A stretch of 64,000 nt of DNA from CAYRES01 sp964423425 (GTDB taxonomy: Bacteria > Actinomycetota > Thermoleophilia > RBG-16-64-13), in contig CAYRES010000001.1 of assembly GCA_964423425.1 (NCBI GenBank), positions 315,212 to 379,211 on the forward strand, written 5' to 3'. The notes under the pieces were generated by a model. It was not told the DNA's origin and did no database searches. It was given only the letters and a program-made list of their open reading frames with translations. Below are positions 51,900-60,791 of the stretch, one piece after another (positions within the stretch are counted from its first letter, which is position 1; every line of letters begins with the position of its first letter). The position numbers were made by a program, and so were the translations under genes.

Positions 51900-52943
51900 T
51901 CAGACATGCTCGGCACGGGGCTGCCTTACCATGAGGTCGTGCACCACCCGGTGAACATCTCGTCCCTCGTATACGACCTCCGTGACAGCTTTCGTGATGG
52001 GCATCTCGACACCGAGCGCGCGTGCCAGTTCCAGTATAGCCGGGGCGGCGGTCAGACCTTCGGCCACCATCCCCATCTCGAGCTCTATCTCTCGCGGAGA
52101 GTGGCCTCGGGCTATGAGTTCACCCGCCAAGCGGTTGCGGCTGTGGCTCGACGTGCAGGTAACGATGAGATCACCCATGCCTGCGAGCCCCGAGAACGTG
52201 AGCGGGTCGGCACCCATCTCCCGGCCGAGACGGGCCATCTCCGCAAGTCCCCGCGTCATGAGCGCCGCTCGGGTGTTGTCGCCGTAGCCGACTCCATCGG
52301 AGGTACCGGTGGCGATAGCGATGACGTTCTTCACCGCACTCGCTATCTCCACCCCTACCACGTCCTGGTTGACGTACGCACGGAAATGCTCATTACTGAG
52401 GAGTACCTGCAGCCAGCGGGCCAACTCTACGTCATCAGAGGCTATGACGGTGGCTGCCGGCTTGTCGCGCGAAACCTCTTCGGCGTGATTGGGCCCGGAG
52501 AGAACGGCCACCCGCGGGGAGATACGAGCCAGCCGCTCCTGCACCAGAAGACTCAACCGTGTGCCGCTCGTCGGCTCGACCCCTTTGGTGAGACTGAGGA
52601 GGGCGACCGACCGGGGCAGGGACTCGGCGATGCTGTCAAGAGCGGCCGCGTAGCCCTTGCTGGGCACGCACATGACCACCAGATCCTCGTTGCGGAAGTC
52701 ATAGCCTGGATACACTGCGGCCCGGAGTTCCTGGGGTAGGCGGACGTTCCGCAGGTAATCGGGATTGTGCCGGCTGAGGCGGATGGTCTCGGCCAGCGCC
52801 GCTCTCCGGCACAACAGCACCGTATCGATACCCACGAGAGACAGGTGGCGCGCGAACGCGGTACCCCAGCTGCCCGCGCCGACGACGGCCGCCCGAACAC
52901 GACGGCCGTTGTGAAGAGGCCCGGCGGTGCTACTCCCTTCCAT
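51900..52943 (-). CDS. gpsA: Glycerol-3-phosphate dehydrogenase [NAD(P)+]
   Basis: GpsA makes sn-glycerol 3-phosphate for phospholipids. The 347-residue protein has the Rossmann loop GAGSWGTAFA, the catalytic Lys in SAVKNVIAIATG, and GDNTRAALMTRG. The ATG at 52943 overlaps the plsY stop by 14 bases; a GTG at 52991 would overlap it much more. It follows plsY, the enzyme that uses its product, a logical and common pairing. It is the last gene of the long operon that starts with hisC. Confidence 0.95.
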   Translation of the reverse strand: MEGSSTAGPLHNGRRVRAAVVGAGSWGTAFARHLSLVGIDTVLLCRRAALAETIRLSRHNPDYLRNVRLPQELRAAVYPGYDFRNEDLVVMCVPSKGYAAALDSIAESLPRSVALLSLTKGVEPTSGTRLSLLVQERLARISPRVAVLSGPNHAEEVSRDKPAATVIASDDVELARWLQVLLSNEHFRAYVNQDVVGVEIASAVKNVIAIATGTSDGVGYGDNTRAALMTRGLAEMARLGREMGADPLTFSGLAGMGDLIVTCTSSHSRNRLAGELIARGHSPREIELEMGMVAEGLTAAPAILELARALGVEMPITKAVTEVVYEGRDVHRVVHDLMVRQPRAEHV

Positions 52944-53613
52944 CCTCCCCTTTCCGAACACTTTGGGCGGGGTCGCGCTTCTCGCCTCCACGCGCGCGGC
53001 GGATGCGGGTCCACGGAAGCTTGATGCGCGGTTCCTCGCGCCGCCACAGGCGCCTCATGTTTCCCCTGTGCGCGTACAGGGTGATCGAGGCAGCCGCAAG
53101 CGAGAATATCACGTACGCGAGTGGCTGGCCCATGGTGAGGGTGAGTGTGGGAAAGAGGAGACTCACGAAGATGGACGCAGCCGACACCGTGGACGTGGCA
53201 AGCAGGACCACGGCGAAGCCGGCCAAGAGGAGGGCGCTGATGACCGGCATCATGGCTATGATGGCACCCGCGGCGGTGGCTATGCCCTTGCCGCCGCGTC
53301 CGCGTAAGAAGACTGAATAGTTGTGGCCCACCATGGCGGCGACGGCCGCCGCTATGAGTACCCAGGAGTCCACCCCGAGCAGGCGCGCGGCCAGCACCGG
53401 CATGAATCCCTTGGCCACGTCACAGATCAGGACCACAATCCCCAGCCACACGCCGAGCACGCGGAACGCGTTGGTAGTGCCTGGGTTCCCGCTGCCGTGT
53501 TCGCGGACGTCCACCCCCTTTATCAGCCGTCCCAGGAACACGCTGGGAGACAATGAACCAAGCAGGTACGAAGCGAGCAGGAGCAGTATCGCGGAAACGA
53601 CCTCGCTGCTCAT
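52930..53613 (-). CDS. plsY: Glycerol-3-phosphate acyltransferase PlsY
   Basis: PlsY moves the acyl group from acyl-phosphate to glycerol 3-phosphate at the inner membrane. The 227-residue protein has five membrane helices and the three active-site motifs: GSGNPGTTNAFR, GHNYSVFLRGRGGKG and the later membrane loop. It has a basic C-terminal tail of about 40 residues beyond the usual 195-200. The ATG overlaps the der stop. Confidence 0.96.
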   Translation of the reverse strand: MSSEVVSAILLLLASYLLGSLSPSVFLGRLIKGVDVREHGSGNPGTTNAFRVLGVWLGIVVLICDVAKGFMPVLAARLLGVDSWVLIAAAVAAMVGHNYSVFLRGRGGKGIATAAGAIIAMMPVISALLLAGFAVVLLATSTVSAASIFVSLLFPTLTLTMGQPLAYVIFSLAAASITLYAHRGNMRRLWRREEPRIKLPWTRIRRARGGEKRDPAQSVRKGEDGRE

Positions 53614-54974
53614 GTGTAGCGCTCTTCCTTGCCTTCGAAATCAATGATCAGCGGGATACCCCACATAGCGAACGCCTCCCGCAGGCGATTCTCCAAGAAG
53701 AAGCCGTAGTTGCGTGTGATGAGAGCACGGCTGTTGATCATGACCTTGAAGCGCGGAGGCGCTGCATCGTACTGTACCGCGTAGAAGAGCTTGAGTTTCT
53801 TGCCGGACTTCTGCGGGACCCCGCGCTCCCTCAAGGACCCGAGCCAGCGGTTGAGGTCGGCCGTGGGGATACGCGTGCTGTACCGCTCGTAGAGACTGAG
53901 GGCCATCGGTAGCACGTGACCGAGGTTGCGTCCGGTGAGGGCGGAGATTGTGAGCACCGGTGGACGCATCTGCACCTTGGTGAAGATGCGTTCCTTTGCC
54001 TTCTGCAGGTCCATGTCGGCCATGTCCCACTTGTTGAAGAGCACGGCGGTGGCGCACTTGGCCCGTTGGGCCTCGTAGGCGACCTGCAGGTCGAGGTCAA
54101 CCAAGCCTTCGGAGGCATCGACGAGGACGAGGGCGACGTCGCTTCGTTCCATAGCGCGAACCGCCCGCAGTGAGCTGAAGAACTCGATGCTCTCCTCGGC
54201 ACGCTTGGCCTTGCGCCTGAGCCCGGCGGTGTCGACCAGGTCTATGGCGCGGCCGTGGTATTCGATTCGAGTGTCGATGGAGTCCCGAGTGGTGCCCGGG
54301 AGCGGTGATACGATGACCCGGTCGCTGCCGAGCAGCGCGTTTACCAAGGAGCTCTTGCCCACGTTGGGCCTGCCCACGATGGCCACCCTCACCACTTCTG
54401 CCGCGACGTCGCCGGGGGTGAGAGCGCTGGGTGCGGAAACGGGGAGACGGTCGAAGACGGCGTCGAGGAGATCCCCGATGCCCAACCCATGTTCGGCCGA
54501 GATGGGAAGAGGCTCACCGAGGTCGAGCTCCCAGAAGTCATGAAGGGCATGGAGCGCCGGAGGGCGGTCGGTCTTGTTCACGGCCAGAATGACCGGTGCA
54601 CGGCTCCGATGCAGGATGTGGGCTATCTCGTGGAGTTGGGGACCGACCGGTTGCGTACCGTCTACCACGAACACCACGGCGTCGGCCTCTTCGATTGCGT
54701 ACCGGGCTTGAGCGGCCATCTGGTCGGCGAGCGGCTCGGTAGCCGCGAAATCCATACCCCCCGTGTCGACTGCGACGAAGAACCGTGACCGCCACTCACC
54801 AAGGCCCTCCTTGCGGTCACGGGTGACTCCGGCGGTGGGCTCGACCACAGCCTCCCGGCTCTCGGTGAGTCGGTTGAAGAGAGTGGACTTGCCGGAGTTG
54901 GGGTAGCCCACAATCGCCACTTTGGGCCAATCGGCGTGGCGGGAAGGTTGCCCGGGAAACACGTCCCCTTTCAT
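53610..54974 (-). CDS. der: Ribosome-assembly GTPase Der (EngA)
   Basis: Der matures the 50S subunit and is the only bacterial GTPase with two G domains in tandem. In the 454 residues, the first P-loop is GYPNSGKS (about 24-31) and the second GRPNVGKS (about 204-211). Each has its own DTxG (DTGG, DTAG) and NKxD (NKTD, NKWD), and a KH-like domain follows from about 370. It is coupled to ispH upstream and plsY downstream by ATGA overlaps. Confidence 0.97.
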   Translation of the reverse strand: MKGDVFPGQPSRHADWPKVAIVGYPNSGKSTLFNRLTESREAVVEPTAGVTRDRKEGLGEWRSRFFVAVDTGGMDFAATEPLADQMAAQARYAIEEADAVVFVVDGTQPVGPQLHEIAHILHRSRAPVILAVNKTDRPPALHALHDFWELDLGEPLPISAEHGLGIGDLLDAVFDRLPVSAPSALTPGDVAAEVVRVAIVGRPNVGKSSLVNALLGSDRVIVSPLPGTTRDSIDTRIEYHGRAIDLVDTAGLRRKAKRAEESIEFFSSLRAVRAMERSDVALVLVDASEGLVDLDLQVAYEAQRAKCATAVLFNKWDMADMDLQKAKERIFTKVQMRPPVLTISALTGRNLGHVLPMALSLYERYSTRIPTADLNRWLGSLRERGVPQKSGKKLKLFYAVQYDAAPPRFKVMINSRALITRNYGFFLENRLREAFAMWGIPLIIDFEGKEERYT

Positions 54975-55819
54975 GAGGCCACCCCCTTGAGGTGCGCCAC
55001 AAGCGCCTCAATCTGGTCGGGAGGCGTCGAAGCGCCCGCCGTGACTCCTATGCGGCGGCAGCCTTCGAGCCATTCCTTGCGTATCTCGTCCGGCAGCTCG
55101 ATGTGGTGTGTGTTGGGTTGCACGGCACGGCATATCTCGGCCAACCTCGTGGTGTTACCGGAATTCCTCCCCCCCACCACGATGACCACATCCACCGAGG
55201 CGGCCACGGCTTGCGCCGATTGCTGCCGCTGCTCCGTGGCGTTGCAGATGGTGTTGTAGACGAGCAGTTCGCGCACCTTCGAGGCGAGCGCGCCCACCAG
55301 CGCCGCCAAGCGCTCTTGGGACTGGGTGGTCTGTACCACGACCCCCACCCTCTTCGAGGAGAGTTCTCCCGGCAGCATGTCTGAGTTCTCCACCACGAGG
55401 GCGTCCGGGCCGGCGTAAGAACGAAGCCCCATCACCTCCGGATGGGCAGGTTCACCCAGAATCACCACCAAGTACCCACTCTCGCGCAGACGCGCCGCCT
55501 TCTCCTGGGCCGCCTTGACGAAGGTGCACGTCGCATCGACGACGTGCAAACCCCGCCTCTGCAGCCGCTCGATGACCTCACGCTCGACCCCATGGGAGCG
55601 GACCACCACTGTACCGCTTCTCGCATCCTCTTCCCGCTCGATAACGCTGAGGCCCTGGGCCTCGAGTTGACGGATGACCTCGGGGTTGTGAATGAGCGGA
55701 CCGAAGCTGCACACGGGCTTCTTTGCGTTGAAAGCGGCATCGCGGGCCAAGTCGAGTGCTCGCTCCACACCCCAGCAGTATCCTGCGAACTCCGAGATGA
55801 GTATCTCCGGGGGACTCAT
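54971..55819 (-). CDS. ispH: 4-hydroxy-3-methylbut-2-enyl diphosphate reductase IspH
   Basis: IspH is the last enzyme of the MEP isoprenoid pathway. The 282-residue protein has the three cluster cysteines (Cys15 in GYCWGV, Cys98 in DATCTFV and the Cys of NTICNATEQRQ near 190), substrate-binding His in SHGVE and HPEV, and the TTQ motif. The ATG at 55819 is where homology begins; the open frame runs 103 codons further upstream as a shadow of plsC. The cmk-plsC-ispH-der order is well known in clostridia and Actinomycetota. Confidence 0.96.
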   Translation of the reverse strand: MSPPEILISEFAGYCWGVERALDLARDAAFNAKKPVCSFGPLIHNPEVIRQLEAQGLSVIEREEDARSGTVVVRSHGVEREVIERLQRRGLHVVDATCTFVKAAQEKAARLRESGYLVVILGEPAHPEVMGLRSYAGPDALVVENSDMLPGELSSKRVGVVVQTTQSQERLAALVGALASKVRELLVYNTICNATEQRQQSAQAVAASVDVVIVVGGRNSGNTTRLAEICRAVQPNTHHIELPDEIRKEWLEGCRRIGVTAGASTPPDQIEALVAHLKGVAS

Positions 55820-55824
55820 GGGCC

Positions 55825-56475
55825 TCACTCCTCCGGCTGCCAATCCACGCCGAGAAGTGCGGCGATGGAGCGCATGATGCGGTGGCTGACCTCCCGATTG
55901 CGCCCGGACTTGGCCGAGGGCAGGCCTTCGATGCTCACCGGGGGACCGATGGCGACGGTGACCTTCGGGAGACGAGGGACACGACCGGACATGATGAGGT
56001 TGGTGCCCGAAATCGCGACGGGGATGGTGGTCACCCCCGGCCGGAGCGAGAACATACCCACTCCAGGCTGAACCTGTCCCAGTCTGCCGCTCCGCTGCCG
56101 GTGTCCCTCCGGAAAGATGCCCAGGCAACGTCCTCCGGCCAAGTGGCCGAATGCGATCCGTACGGCCTCACGGTCCGCCTCACCCCGGTGTACGGGAAAG
56201 GCCTGTAAACGATCGACACAAGAACCGAGTACACGGCTCTTCCAGATCTCCGACTTGGCCATGAAATGTATCTGCCGGGGAAACGACACTCCCAGGAAGA
56301 TGGGATCGAGATTGGAGAGGTGGTTGCAGGCAACCACGAGAGGCCCCTCTGCAGGTACATGCTCGAGGCCTCGCACCTGGAGACGGAAGAGGAGGCGGCC
56401 AACGGCTCCCAAGCTGCGATGAGCCAGGCGATATGTCAGTGTGCCGACCTCACCCTGAAGTCTCACTCGGGTCAC
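55825..56475 (-). CDS. plsC: 1-acyl-sn-glycerol-3-phosphate acyltransferase
   Basis: PlsC adds the second acyl chain to make phosphatidic acid. The 216-residue protein has the catalytic NHLSNLDP (H-x4-D form) and FPEGHRQRSG motifs, plus a conserved IPVAISGT stretch. The GTG at 56475 overlaps the cmk stop as GTGA and is preferred to an upstream start that would run 58 bases into cmk. With plsY and gpsA in the same operon, most of phosphatidic acid synthesis is encoded together. Confidence 0.92.
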   Translation of the reverse strand: MTRVRLQGEVGTLTYRLAHRSLGAVGRLLFRLQVRGLEHVPAEGPLVVACNHLSNLDPIFLGVSFPRQIHFMAKSEIWKSRVLGSCVDRLQAFPVHRGEADREAVRIAFGHLAGGRCLGIFPEGHRQRSGRLGQVQPGVGMFSLRPGVTTIPVAISGTNLIMSGRVPRLPKVTVAIGPPVSIEGLPSAKSGRNREVSHRIMRSIAALLGVDWQPEE

Positions 56476-57194
56476 GCTTCCGCCGCCTTCAACTTGGCTG
56501 CCTTCCTCTCGCTCTCCACCAGCGCGCACACCTTCTCTACCACCTGCTCCACCGTCAGTACGGTGGTATCGATCTCCACCGCATCTGGGGCTCTGGTGAG
56601 GGGGGCAAGCGAACGTCCGGAGTCGTAGCGATCGCGGGTGGCGATGTCGCGCTCCACCTGATCGGCCTCGACCGCCACTCCCTGCTCCACGAATTGGTCA
56701 CGGCGGCGCCTCGCGCGTTCGGCCAACGAAGCGGTGAGGAATACCTTGACATCGGCGTCGGGACACACCACGGTGCCGGTATCCCTGCCTTCGAGCACCG
56801 TGTCGCCCGCAGCCGCGAGTTCCCTCTGTTTGATTGTCATGGCCGTCCGCACGTCTCGATGAGCCGATACCTGCGATACCGCGGCCGTCACCTCTGGGCT
56901 GCGAATGGCCAATGTGATGTCGTGACCGCCGGCGAAGAGTCGAGGCAGCCCGTCGGCAGATGAAGAGCTGGTGCCATGCGAGGGGGCATCGGAGGAGAAC
57001 GCAAGCTCGGCCTCGACTGCCAAGGCGCCGAGAGACGGTGCGTCGTCGAGGAGGACTCCGTTCTCGAGGGCAAGCAGGGTCACCGCACGATACATGGCAC
57101 CTGTGTCGAGGTAGGTGAAACCCAAGCAGCCTGCCACCTCTCTCGCCACCGTGCTCTTGCCCGACCCGGCAGGTCCGTCAATGGCGACGATCAC
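56472..57194 (-). CDS. cmk: Cytidylate kinase
   Basis: Cmk phosphorylates CMP and dCMP. The 240-residue protein has the P-loop AIDGPAGSGKST at its start, the YLDTGAMYRAV motif and the GRDTGTVVCPDA substrate loop. The GTG at 57194 has GAGGAGG upstream and begins the domain exactly; the frame is open 21 codons further but without homology. The C-terminus is a charged, Ala/Lys-rich tail. It lies ten bases after aroA. Confidence 0.95.
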   Translation of the reverse strand: MIVAIDGPAGSGKSTVAREVAGCLGFTYLDTGAMYRAVTLLALENGVLLDDAPSLGALAVEAELAFSSDAPSHGTSSSSADGLPRLFAGGHDITLAIRSPEVTAAVSQVSAHRDVRTAMTIKQRELAAAGDTVLEGRDTGTVVCPDADVKVFLTASLAERARRRRDQFVEQGVAVEADQVERDIATRDRYDSGRSLAPLTRAPDAVEIDTTVLTVEQVVEKVCALVESERKAAKLKAAEA

Positions 57195-57204
57195 GCCTTC
57201 CTCC

Positions 57205-58545
57205 TCACCGTAGCCCCACGTGGGCAATGGTATCAGCGAAGCGAGGAAAAGAGACACTCATACAGGCCACGTCGTCTACCACCACACCTCTCTCGGATGC
57301 ATAGCCGGCGACCGCTCCGACCATGGCGATGCGATGATCGCCCCGCGACGCCACCCGGCACTCACCCGGCCATGGCGCCTTGCCCGCTTCCCTCCGCGTT
57401 CCCTGTCCGACGATGTCGAGGCCGTCCTCGTAGTCGACCACCTCCACTCCGAGCGACCGCAGGAGAGAGGCCGTGGTAGCCAAGCGATCGCTCTCCTTCA
57501 CGCGCAACTCGCGTGCGCCGCGCAGGCGGGAGGTGCCCTCCGCTGCGGCGGCGGCAAGCGCCCAGATGGGAAGCTCGTCGATGAGAAGGGGTACCTCGTC
57601 GGTCTCCACCTCGGTGGCCCGCAGAAGCGAGAACTGCGCCCTTATGTCGCCGAGCGGCTCCACCCCGGTCTCATCGGACCGTACCACTGAGACCGCCGCT
57701 CCCATTCTCTGCAGTACGGGCAGGAGGCCGGTGCGGGTGGGATTCAGACCCACACCCTCCACCGTGAGGTCTGAGCCGGGCACAAGCAGGGCGGCCACAA
57801 GAAGGAAAGCCGCCGAACTCATATCGCCGGGGACATCTATGTGGGGAAGCACCAGGCGGTCCACCGGCCACACTCGCACGGTGCCCGAACCCAGCAGGGG
57901 GCCCTCCCTTTCCACGCGGCCTCCACCGAAGCGGATCATCCGCTCGGTGTGGTCGCGGGTGGGGCCGGGTTCCTTTACCTCCGTCTGGCCTGTTGCGCGC
58001 AACCCCGCCAAGAGGAGGCAGGACTTCACTTGGGCCGAGGCCACCTGCAGGCGATGCCGGATACCGGTGAGACCACCACCGCAGAGCGCCACCGGAGGCA
58101 GCCGCCCCTCGTCGCGGGCCCAGATGGAGGCACCCATGCGCCGCAGAGGCTCGACGACCCGGCCCATGGGCCGGCCGCGGATGCTGGCGTCGCCGGTGAG
58201 TACGCACAGGAAGGGGCGGGCGGCGACAAGTCCCGGCAGTAACCTCATGAGCGTGCCTGCGTTCTTCACGTCTATGACGGCTTCAGGCTCAGACAGCCCG
58301 TCCAAGCCCACCCCGTGTACGAGCAGGCCTTCACCACCCTCGTCCTCGATGGGCACGCCCAAGGCCCTCATGGCAGCAACTGTGGCCCCCGTGTCGGCCG
58401 ATTGCAGGAATCCCCTCACCTCGACTGTGGATGCCGACACTCCGGCCAGCATGACCGCCCGGTGTGAGATGGACTTGTCGCCAGGCGCCTGGGTGACGCC
58501 GCACAACCCGGCGGCCGGTGGTGTGAAGAGAGCGTCTCGTGTCAT
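57205..58545 (-). CDS. aroA: 3-phosphoshikimate 1-carboxyvinyltransferase (EPSP synthase)
   Basis: AroA joins shikimate 3-phosphate and phosphoenolpyruvate. The 446-residue protein has PGDKSISHRA (Lys and Ser for substrate), NAGTLMR, RPMGRVVEPLRRMG, and the catalytic region RVKESDRL. In the NAGT loop the usual GNAGT is KNAGT, so the Gly is replaced by Lys. The loop near Pro101 of the E. coli enzyme sets glyphosate response, and the change may matter there. The ATG at 58545 follows GGAGG. It is part of the hisC-aroF-tyrA-aroA run. Confidence 0.95.
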   Translation of the reverse strand: MTRDALFTPPAAGLCGVTQAPGDKSISHRAVMLAGVSASTVEVRGFLQSADTGATVAAMRALGVPIEDEGGEGLLVHGVGLDGLSEPEAVIDVKNAGTLMRLLPGLVAARPFLCVLTGDASIRGRPMGRVVEPLRRMGASIWARDEGRLPPVALCGGGLTGIRHRLQVASAQVKSCLLLAGLRATGQTEVKEPGPTRDHTERMIRFGGGRVEREGPLLGSGTVRVWPVDRLVLPHIDVPGDMSSAAFLLVAALLVPGSDLTVEGVGLNPTRTGLLPVLQRMGAAVSVVRSDETGVEPLGDIRAQFSLLRATEVETDEVPLLIDELPIWALAAAAAEGTSRLRGARELRVKESDRLATTASLLRSLGVEVVDYEDGLDIVGQGTRREAGKAPWPGECRVASRGDHRIAMVGAVAGYASERGVVVDDVACMSVSFPRFADTIAHVGLR

Positions 58546-58616
58546 GTGGAGTCCTCCGCGCCCGGGCCCTGCGCCTGGACGGATCTCGTGATGGCGTCGA
58601 TCGGCAGGATCATCTC

Positions 58617-59744
58617 TCACCGGCCCGCAAACTCGACCACAGGCGGATACCCGAGTTCGTTGAGGATGTCGCCGGCCTGTTCAGCCGCCTCTTGTCCGGC
58701 GAGGAAGAGCACCAGGTCACCGCCGGCGGCGCGGCTGAAGTGATGCAGCGTGAGGTCCTCGATGTTGATGTTGGCATTGCCGAGGGCCGTCATCACGCGG
58801 GAGAGCAGACCGGGCTCATCGGGGATACGTACCGTGACCCTGTAGAGGGTCTCGGGAGTGATGTCGGAGAGGGCCAGCAACTCTTGGCGGAAGGCCGCCG
58901 CCGCTTCGATCGAGTGGGAGACCTCACCCACCTCCTCGGCCATCAACTCGTCGCAGAAGTCATCGATGCGGCCCACGATTGACTGGAGCGCCTGCACGAG
59001 TGCCTGCCGGTTCTCCAGGAAGATGTCACGCCACATGTCGGGATTGGCACCGGCGACGCGGGTGAGATCGCGAAAGCTCGGGCCCACGCAGAAGAGGGCC
59101 CGGCGGCCCACCGGTTGGCAGCGGCCCACCTCGGTCATGAGCACGTTGGCGAGTACATGCGGCACGTGGCTCACGAGGGCCACGATCTGGTCGTGGGCTT
59201 CGGGATCGATGGCGACCGGGCGGGCGCCCAGGCTCTGTACGAAGGCGTGCATGGCCTGGTAGCGCTGTGAGGAGACCGAGGAGGGAGCGCAGAGGAAGTA
59301 CAAGGCGCCCTCAAACAGATTGGGCCGGGTGTATCTCAGCCCGGCGGTCTCGCCTCCGCAGATGGGGTGGCCGCCCACGAAGATCCGGCGCACCTCTGAG
59401 GAGAGGCCGCGCATGATGCTGGACTTGGTGCTGCCCATATCGGAGATCAGGCGCGGGAGTGGACGCGCACGGCCGCACTCCTCCACCGCGCCCAAGATGT
59501 GGCCGACCGGTGTCGCCACCACCGCCAGGTCGGCCCCCGCCGCGGCTTCAGCCACGGAGGAGCAGGATTGGGTGATGACACCCTGCTCCAGCGCGTGCGC
59601 CACTACCGCCGGGTCGGCATCGAACCCGCGGACCTCGACGACCTCCGGCAGGCGGCGCGCAGCCAACGCAAGACTGCCGCCCATGAGGCCCACGCCTATT
59701 ACGGCCAGGCGCCTCACCGGGGCCGGGCTCAGGTTGATATCCAT
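58617..59744 (-). CDS. tyrA: Prephenate dehydrogenase with C-terminal ACT domain
   Basis: TyrA oxidises prephenate or arogenate on the way to tyrosine. The 375-residue protein has the Rossmann loop GVGLMGGSLA, the helical dimer domain with the active-site SHVPHVLA, and an ACT domain (about residues 300-372; VTVRIPDEPGLLSRVM) that probably gives tyrosine feedback. The ATG at 59744 lies five bases after aroF; another start at 59774 would overlap aroF by 25 bases. The cofactor preference is not clear from sequence. Confidence 0.93.
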   Translation of the reverse strand: MDINLSPAPVRRLAVIGVGLMGGSLALAARRLPEVVEVRGFDADPAVVAHALEQGVITQSCSSVAEAAAGADLAVVATPVGHILGAVEECGRARPLPRLISDMGSTKSSIMRGLSSEVRRIFVGGHPICGGETAGLRYTRPNLFEGALYFLCAPSSVSSQRYQAMHAFVQSLGARPVAIDPEAHDQIVALVSHVPHVLANVLMTEVGRCQPVGRRALFCVGPSFRDLTRVAGANPDMWRDIFLENRQALVQALQSIVGRIDDFCDELMAEEVGEVSHSIEAAAAFRQELLALSDITPETLYRVTVRIPDEPGLLSRVMTALGNANINIEDLTLHHFSRAAGGDLVLFLAGQEAAEQAGDILNELGYPPVVEFAGR

Positions 59745-59749
59745 GCCGC

Positions 59750-60766
59750 TCACCCAATCTGCTTGCCCATCCACGCCACCATATCCGCGATGAGCGAGGC
59801 GGTGCGGGCGAACTGAGCCGGATTGAGGGATTGCGCGCCATCGCAGAGGGCCTCTTCCGGAACCGGATGGGCTTCGATGATGAGTCCGTCGGCGCCCGCG
59901 GCCACTGCCGCGAGAGAGAGCGGCCGGATGAGTTCGACTTTGCCCGAGGCGTGGCTCGGGTCGACGATGACGGGAAGATGAGAGCGTTGCTTCACGATGG
60001 GGACGGCGGATATGTCGAGGGTGTTCCGCGTGTAGGTCTCGAAGGTGCGGATGCCGCGTTCACAGAGGATCACCTGTGCGTTACCGGCCCGCACCACATA
60101 CTCGGCCGCCATGAGCCACTCCTCGATGGTGGCGGAGAGGCCGCGCTTCAACAGGACCGGCTTGTCGATCTCACCTACGGCGGCCAGCAAATGGAAGTTC
60201 TGCATATTGCGGGCGCCTATCTGGATGATGTCGGCGTATTCGACCAGATGGTCGAGATGGCGCACATCCATGAGTTCGGTGACCACCGGTAGCCCGGTCT
60301 CCTCCCGGGCTTCGGCCATGAGTCTCAGTGCCTCCACACCCAACCCCTGGAAGGCGTAGGGGCTGGTACGCGGTTTGAAGGCGCCGCCTCTCAGCATCGT
60401 GGCTCCGGCTGCCTTCACGAAACGAGCGGCCGAGCGGACCTGTTCGCGGGTCTCGACAGAACAGGGCCCGGCGATGAGGCCAAAGTGGCCGCCGCCGACT
60501 TTGGTGTCGCCGACCGAGATCACCGTGTCGGCCGTGCGGAAGTCGCGGCTGACCAGTTTGTAAGGCTTGAGGATGGTGACAACTTTCTCCACGCCCGGAT
60601 AGGCTTCGAGCGGGAGCATCGCCACCGCCTCGCGGTCGCCTTCAACAGCCACGACGGCGGCTGCTTCATTGGCGGATACGTGGCCGACGGCACCTGCTTC
60701 CTGCAGGCGTTCTAGAAGGGCGGCTATGTCGGCCTGTGATGCGCTCTCGCGCATGATGATCATCAT
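59750..60766 (-). CDS. aroF: 3-deoxy-7-phosphoheptulonate synthase (DAHP synthase)
   Basis: This enzyme starts the shikimate pathway from phosphoenolpyruvate and erythrose 4-phosphate. The 338-residue type I-beta enzyme has an N-terminal ferredoxin-like regulatory domain (about 1-70) and a TIM barrel with AGPCSVE, LRGGAFKPRTSPY, and VDPSHASG carrying metal ligands. The extra N-terminal domain usually gives feedback inhibition by tyrosine or phenylalanine. GGAGG precedes the ATG by nine bases. Confidence 0.95.
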   Translation of the reverse strand: MMIIMRESASQADIAALLERLQEAGAVGHVSANEAAAVVAVEGDREAVAMLPLEAYPGVEKVVTILKPYKLVSRDFRTADTVISVGDTKVGGGHFGLIAGPCSVETREQVRSAARFVKAAGATMLRGGAFKPRTSPYAFQGLGVEALRLMAEAREETGLPVVTELMDVRHLDHLVEYADIIQIGARNMQNFHLLAAVGEIDKPVLLKRGLSATIEEWLMAAEYVVRAGNAQVILCERGIRTFETYTRNTLDISAVPIVKQRSHLPVIVDPSHASGKVELIRPLSLAAVAAGADGLIIEAHPVPEEALCDGAQSLNPAQFARTASLIADMVAWMGKQIG

Positions 60767-60791
60767 GGGAAGTGACCTCCGTCAGGAGACG

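Noticed and set aside
54971..56128. 385-residue version of IspH with a 103-residue N-terminal extension.
   Set aside because: The extension is antisense-like filler inside plsC in another frame; homology and the ispH fold begin at 55819.
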